Shown here piece after piece: positions 6,427 to 9,203 of a stretch of DNA of 9,203 nt. A program made the translations under genes and the position numbers. The stretch spans positions 1-9,203 of the forward strand of contig CAVAVT010000061.1 of the NCBI GenBank assembly GCA_963592185.1, in the 5' to 3' direction. Every line of letters starts with the position of its first letter. The stretch's first letter is position 1. The notes under the pieces are model-generated. The model saw only the letters and a program-made list of their open reading frames with translations. It ran no database searches and was not told the DNA's origin. The DNA is from CAVAVT01 sp963592185. GTDB lineage: Bacteria; Bacillota; Negativicutes; Selenomonadales; Selenomonadaceae.

Positions 6427-7878
6427 ATGTCATTTTTTACAAAAATAAAAACCAAACTTCCCTCGGTTCGAAAATGCATAAAATATTTTTTATGTGCTAT
6501 TCCCCTGGCTATTATCGTCATACTTATCACGCTGGAACTTATAAGCCGAAGTGCCGGGGCAATTTTTAACTATGCCATGTCGGAGCAGACCATGTTCTCC
6601 GGAACCATTACCTGCGATAAAATTTTCCCACACCTCAACGGCCATGTGGAGTACGAAAATCTGGAATGGCGTGACAAAGACGGTCATGTGCTGCTGCACA
6701 TCCCCGAAGGAGAATTCCGTGTCCGGGTATGGGATGTTGTCTCCCGAAATATCAAAACCACTACCCTGCAGGAATTTACCATAAGGGGTGCGGCGGTATC
6801 TCTGAAACTCAACGAGGAAATGGAGCTGGATTTGGTCAGCCAGTCAAAGCCCAATAAAAAGGAGAAAAAGAAGCCCGATGACTGGAAAAAGAAAGCTGGC
6901 TTTGATGAAATGGATGAGGCTCAGAGGACAGCTTTGATAAATGAAAGATATGCCCAGCTGGAACAGCAGGAAAGGGAGAGCTGGAGAAACCTCAACATTG
7001 ATGAGGACCATCACGTAAAGACAAAAATCAAGCTTGAGGGCTGTTCTATGGAGATTTTTTATCTGAACAGACATTATATTTTAAGCAATGTTAATTTGAA
7101 TCTGGATGCGGACAGTGAAAAATTTGTAAAACTCAATGTTACCACCGGCCGTTTTGGCGGAACCCTCATTGGTCAGGGTATTTCCATCAATGGTAGCATT
7201 GACCTTACTCAAAAGCCTGAACCTACTGTTGATATGAAGGTATTTTTGCAAAATGTAAATCTGGATTCCATGGGGGTTGGCGTGAAGCTGGATAACGACC
7301 TCACCATGTGGACCCGTTTTACCGGTCCTATTACCTGTCCCTCTGGCGCAGGTCAGCTGTATATGGATAAGCTAGTTATGCCGAATGTAGAATTTTCCAA
7401 TATCCGAGGGGATGTCCGCTATTACGATGGTCTTCTGAGTTTTACGAATGTGAATGCCGATGTGTATGACGGCAAGCTGAAGGCCCGTGGCTATTATAAT
7501 GTGGATACGCTGTATTATCACATTTGGGGCCATGGGGAGGGGCTTGATTCTGCCGTAGCTTTCCCTCAGATGAAGCTGGAGTGTCCTGTGGCTATTGATA
7601 TTGCGGTTCATGGATGTAATATTCCAAAGCGCACTGTGATTAGCGGTGTGTTTTATTCTGGTCCGGGAAGTTATAATAAGTATATTCTTTTTGACAGGCT
7701 TTCTGGCAAGTTTAGGAGTGCTCATAGGGATTTGTTGTTTGAGAGTGCGAATATTGCTATGGGCAGTTATAATATTGTGACGGATTCGTTCCGGATTCAG
7801 AATGGGCAGCTGAGTATGGATCCGCTGCAGGTGCTTAAGAATGGAGCACCGTATAGGACGTATCCGGCAATTCGTTAA
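6427..7878 (+). CDS. AsmA/TamB-like membrane-anchored envelope protein
   Basis: The 483-residue product begins with a short basic cytoplasmic segment and one membrane anchor (about 18-38), then a long beta-rich extracytoplasmic region with the repetitive short-strand texture of AsmA-like proteins (for example LSFTNVNADVYDGKLKARGYYNVDT, 337-361). AsmA/TamB proteins of diderm bacteria act between inner and outer membranes in lipid transport or outer-membrane assembly; that role here is inferred from family resemblance only. A strongly charged, lysine-rich insert predicted to be helical or coiled (about 141-187, KKEKKKPDDWKKK) interrupts the beta region. The ATG has AGAGGA at 6414-6419, spacing 7. 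The last third is visibly more T- and G-rich with T-ending codons, unlike the C-ending codons near the 5' end. The protein ends without an obvious truncation. It is monocistronic and convergent with the next gene. Confidence 0.75.
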   Translation: MSFFTKIKTKLPSVRKCIKYFLCAIPLAIIVILITLELISRSAGAIFNYAMSEQTMFSGTITCDKIFPHLNGHVEYENLEWRDKDGHVLLHIPEGEFRVRVWDVVSRNIKTTTLQEFTIRGAAVSLKLNEEMELDLVSQSKPNKKEKKKPDDWKKKAGFDEMDEAQRTALINERYAQLEQQERESWRNLNIDEDHHVKTKIKLEGCSMEIFYLNRHYILSNVNLNLDADSEKFVKLNVTTGRFGGTLIGQGISINGSIDLTQKPEPTVDMKVFLQNVNLDSMGVGVKLDNDLTMWTRFTGPITCPSGAGQLYMDKLVMPNVEFSNIRGDVRYYDGLLSFTNVNADVYDGKLKARGYYNVDTLYYHIWGHGEGLDSAVAFPQMKLECPVAIDIAVHGCNIPKRTVISGVFYSGPGSYNKYILFDRLSGKFRSAHRDLLFESANIAMGSYNIVTDSFRIQNGQLSMDPLQVLKNGAPYRTYPAIR

Positions 7879-7888
7879 ATATGATACG

Positions 7889-7894
7889 TATAAT
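7889..7894 (+). promoter_or_regulatory. consensus -10 box ahead of structured module 1
   Basis: A perfect TATAAT lies 11 bp after the AsmA-like stop codon. The -35 position (7866-7871, GGCAAT) is poor. Predicted start at about 7900-7902 falls directly before the 5' strand of the long-range helix of module 1 (7903), which is the placement expected for the promoter of a small RNA. Confidence 0.4.
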
Positions 7895-7900
7895 GGTCTG

Positions 7901-8217
7901 GGAAGTGCTGGGACGTACTTTTGCTGACCTATCCGTGAGATAAGTCCGGTAGGACGCAATCGAACGGTTAATAGGTCGTATGCCAAAACAGCCAAAGAAT
8001 CGAGCCGATAGGCGAAGATGATTTGTAGCTGTTGACGGCTTTCATCTTCGGCTGAATGACCCGGCGCAGATTACTAAACCTTGTCATAAGAAGGGCAAAA
8101 ATTCACAAGTGAATTTTTGAAAGGGAGTTACATCGTGGCGTTGCATTGGCTAGTATGCCGGGTCACTTTCCTTTGGAAAGCAAGCGCCTCCGATTCCAAA
8201 AAGCAGTCCCAGCACTT
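7901..8217 (+). ncRNA. candidate structured RNA, module 1 (unrecognised)
   Basis: No protein is convincing here, but inverted repeats nest into a consistent multibranched fold. P1, 7903-7914 with 8206-8217 (12 bp, perfect), is extended by CTTTT 7918-7922 with AAAAG 8199-8203 across a small internal loop and closes the whole module. Inside are P2, 7926-7932 with 7971-7977, continued by 7933-7936 with 7964-7967 and capped by GTCC-GGTA-GGAC (7944-7955); P3, 7987-7992 with 8028-8033, capped by GCC-GATA-GGC (8004-8013); P4, 8057-8065 with 8157-8165, enclosing P5, 8097-8106 with 8109-8118; and P6, 8166-8171 with 8175-8180. An alternative 9-bp pairing (8013-8021 with 8042-8050) competes with P3. The orientation is inferred. 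I do not recognise a known family; a decayed intergenic repeat is the alternative. Confidence 0.5.
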
Positions 8218-8272
8218 GCTCTTCTTCTCCACATACGAGCCGTCTATAATACAATTTTGGATTCGAATTAAA

Positions 8273-8412
8273 GCCTTGGAAGTCGTGCCCTCAGAAACCT
8301 TTAGCCGAGACTCGGTACTTGATGATTTGCGAGCCGGTAGGCGAAGCAAGAATCTAGTACCGCTAGGGAGGCTAGGAGCGAGAGCGTGTTTCTGAGGGCA
8401 TGCTTCCAAGGC
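8273..8412 (+). repeat. structured module 2: 140-bp hairpin element
   Basis: A 25-bp stem pairs 8273-8282 with 8403-8412 and 8284-8298 with 8388-8402, with one bulged T (8283) and one non-Watson-Crick position that is G-U on the plus strand (8285 with 8401) but C-A on the minus strand. Nested inside are 8302-8306 with 8370-8374, CGGTACT 8313-8319 with AGTACCG 8356-8362, and TTGC 8327-8330 with GCAA 8346-8349, ending in GCC-GGTA-GGC (8333-8342). A consensus TATAAT lies at 8245-8250, 22 bp before the stem. It could be the 3' part of a larger RNA, a separate small RNA, or a miniature inverted-repeat element; I see no clear target-site duplication. Confidence 0.55.
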
Positions 8413-8430
8413 ATATGCTGCTAATACGCA

Positions 8431-9105
8431 TCACAAATGCGGATGGAATCTGAGGTGACCTCTTTCATCGACTGTGCTGAGATGACGAAGGAAAAACTTC
8501 GCAATAACGCCCGTGAGCAGCGCCGAAATCAGCGTACCCTCACGAATGCCCTCAATCGACCCCATAGATACAAACGAACAAATCGCCGCCAAGGTCACCA
8601 GAAACACATCATTAGAAGTCTTGACCTTTGCAAAATCAATATTAAAACGCCTGGACACGGCATACACCAAGCCTTCTCCCGGCAACATCAGCACATTCGC
8701 AATACCCTGCAGAGCCACACCTAGAGAGACCCCGGCTGTACCAAGGAGAAGAGGAATCAGCATAAAAATATAGCTTTCCGGCTTAACCCAGGCATAGAGA
8801 TTCATAAAAACATCAATAAAATATGCAAAAATCATAGTCATAGGAACCTGCAGAAGCTGGATTTTGTCAAAATCCCTGCGGAGAAGGGCTATCTGCCCCA
8901 GCAGCATGACCATATTCACAATAAAAGTGAGCATTCCCAAAGTATTGCCTGTGGCAAGGCTCAGAACATAAGGGAAACTGGATATTGGCGAGGTTCCCAG
9001 GAGACTTTTTACCACAAGGGCAATTCCTGAGGACTGTATAATAATTGCAACAACAAAAATAATATATCGGGTTATCATACTCATAAATAAAGCCTTCTTT
9101 TTCAT
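8431..9105 (-). CDS. YczE-type integral membrane protein
   Basis: The 224-residue product is an inner-membrane protein of the YczE/YyaS/YitT-like group, with roughly five or six hydrophobic segments. Recognisable family features are the first segment followed by GIALVVKSLLGTSPISSFPYVLSL (27-50), the LPGEGLVYAVSRRFNIDFAKVK stretch (141-162), and a final segment near 190-207. The glycine-rich end normally seen near GTxxxALLVG is altered to GTLISALLTGVIAKFF. The molecular function is unknown; family members have been linked loosely to transport. The outer ATG at 9105 has almost no ribosome site. An in-frame ATG at 9084 has AGAAGG (9093-9098) at 8-nt spacing and is a strong alternative start, giving 217 aa that still include the first membrane segment. 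It is convergent with the AsmA-like gene. Confidence 0.85.
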   Translation of the reverse strand: MKKKALFMSMITRYIIFVVAIIIQSSGIALVVKSLLGTSPISSFPYVLSLATGNTLGMLTFIVNMVMLLGQIALLRRDFDKIQLLQVPMTMIFAYFIDVFMNLYAWVKPESYIFMLIPLLLGTAGVSLGVALQGIANVLMLPGEGLVYAVSRRFNIDFAKVKTSNDVFLVTLAAICSFVSMGSIEGIREGTLISALLTGVIAKFFLRHLSTVDERGHLRFHPHL

Positions 9106-9152
9106 ATTTTCTTAACAGATTTATTTTACGCTTAATATTTACACAATACAAG

Positions 9153-9197
9153 AAATCCCATTGGAGTGTCACATAACGTGATTCCAATGGGATTTTT
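9153..9197. terminator. terminator-like hairpin upstream of the YczE-type gene
   Basis: A perfect 13-bp stem (9153-9165 with 9183-9195) encloses a 17-nt loop that itself contains TCAC/GTGA (9169-9172 with 9178-9181). The plus strand continues with T-rich sequence TTTTTATT (9193-9200), and the minus strand continues with TTTCTTGTATTG, so it could work either way. With no plus-strand gene just before it, the likeliest role is ending a minus-strand gene lying to the right of the window. Confidence 0.7.
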
Positions 9198-9203
9198 ATT
9201 CAC

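Noticed and set aside
7372..7995. 207-codon minus-strand frame opposite the end of the AsmA-like gene
   Set aside because: It has arginine/isoleucine-rich low-information content and no family resemblance, and it runs through the structured module.
7944..8016. c-di-GMP (GEMM) riboswitch, suggested by GGACGCAA and nearby c-di-GMP gene
   Set aside because: The GCAAACC element, the GAAA tetraloop-receptor pattern and the second conserved helix are missing, and no gene follows in the right orientation.
8096..8119. Intrinsic terminator at the AAAAATTCAC/GTGAATTTTT hairpin
   Set aside because: The stem is almost entirely A-T with only a 2-nt nominal loop, and the T-run is part of the stem; it fits better as an internal helix of module 1.
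7901..8217. RNase P RNA, tmRNA or retron msr-msd, given the end-pairing helix
   Set aside because: The conserved RNase P core and the tmRNA tRNA-like end or tag reading frame are not visible, and no reverse transcriptase is nearby for a retron.
8117..8409. Overlapping frames of 92-93 codons on both strands (8117-8395 plus, 8128-8409 minus)
   Set aside because: They lie across the inverted repeats, have no ribosome site of note, and their composition follows the repeats rather than a protein pattern.
1..9203. CRISPR array, tRNA genes, insertion sequences or prophage genes
   Set aside because: No regularly spaced direct repeats, no tRNA-like cloverleaf or anticodon pattern, and no transposase, integrase or phage proteins were seen on either strand.

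Overview
The window reads as chromosome of a diderm Firmicute, most likely a Negativicutes/Selenomonadaceae-type anaerobe (inference). The reasons are purine-rich Shine-Dalgarno sequences and Firmicute-style promoters, together with an AsmA-like envelope protein expected only where an outer membrane exists, and a large PAS/GAF/GGDEF/EAL protein. There is no phage, transposase or CRISPR signal. The layout is five full genes, one partial gene at the left edge, one decayed gene, and a 550-base gene-free stretch full of inverted repeats.

Left part, minus strand (1-6305). Reading leftwards there is a remnant of a response-regulator receiver gene (about 6185-6305), an EamA/DMT-family transporter (5229-6164), a 1197-residue c-di-GMP protein with a catalytically complete EAL domain and a C-terminal GGDEF domain (1515-5108), and a YbjJ-like MFS transporter (244-1416) that ends at a bidirectional hairpin terminator (169-210). 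The c-di-GMP gene has its own candidate promoter (5170-5198). Its Shine-Dalgarno lies in the loop of a 9-bp hairpin whose sequence closely resembles a CsrA site. A further minus-strand gene seems to start at position 34 and run off the left edge.

Middle (6286-7878). Candidate promoters diverge from the receiver remnant: an extended -10 for the EamA gene, and two TATAAT boxes plus an 8-bp dyad ahead of a plus-strand AsmA-like membrane-anchored protein.

Right part (7879-9203). Between the convergent AsmA-like gene and a YczE-type membrane protein (8431-9105, minus) lie two strongly structured modules. The first (about 7901-8217) is closed by a 12+5 bp long-range helix whose 5' strand starts just where a consensus TATAAT would place transcription start. 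Inside it, further helices account for much of the sequence. The second (8273-8412) is a 25-bp stem with one bulge. Both carry the same small hairpin core. This is the best candidate in the window for an undescribed element, either a plus-strand structured RNA or an intergenic repeat family. A 13-bp-stem terminator-like hairpin closes the window.
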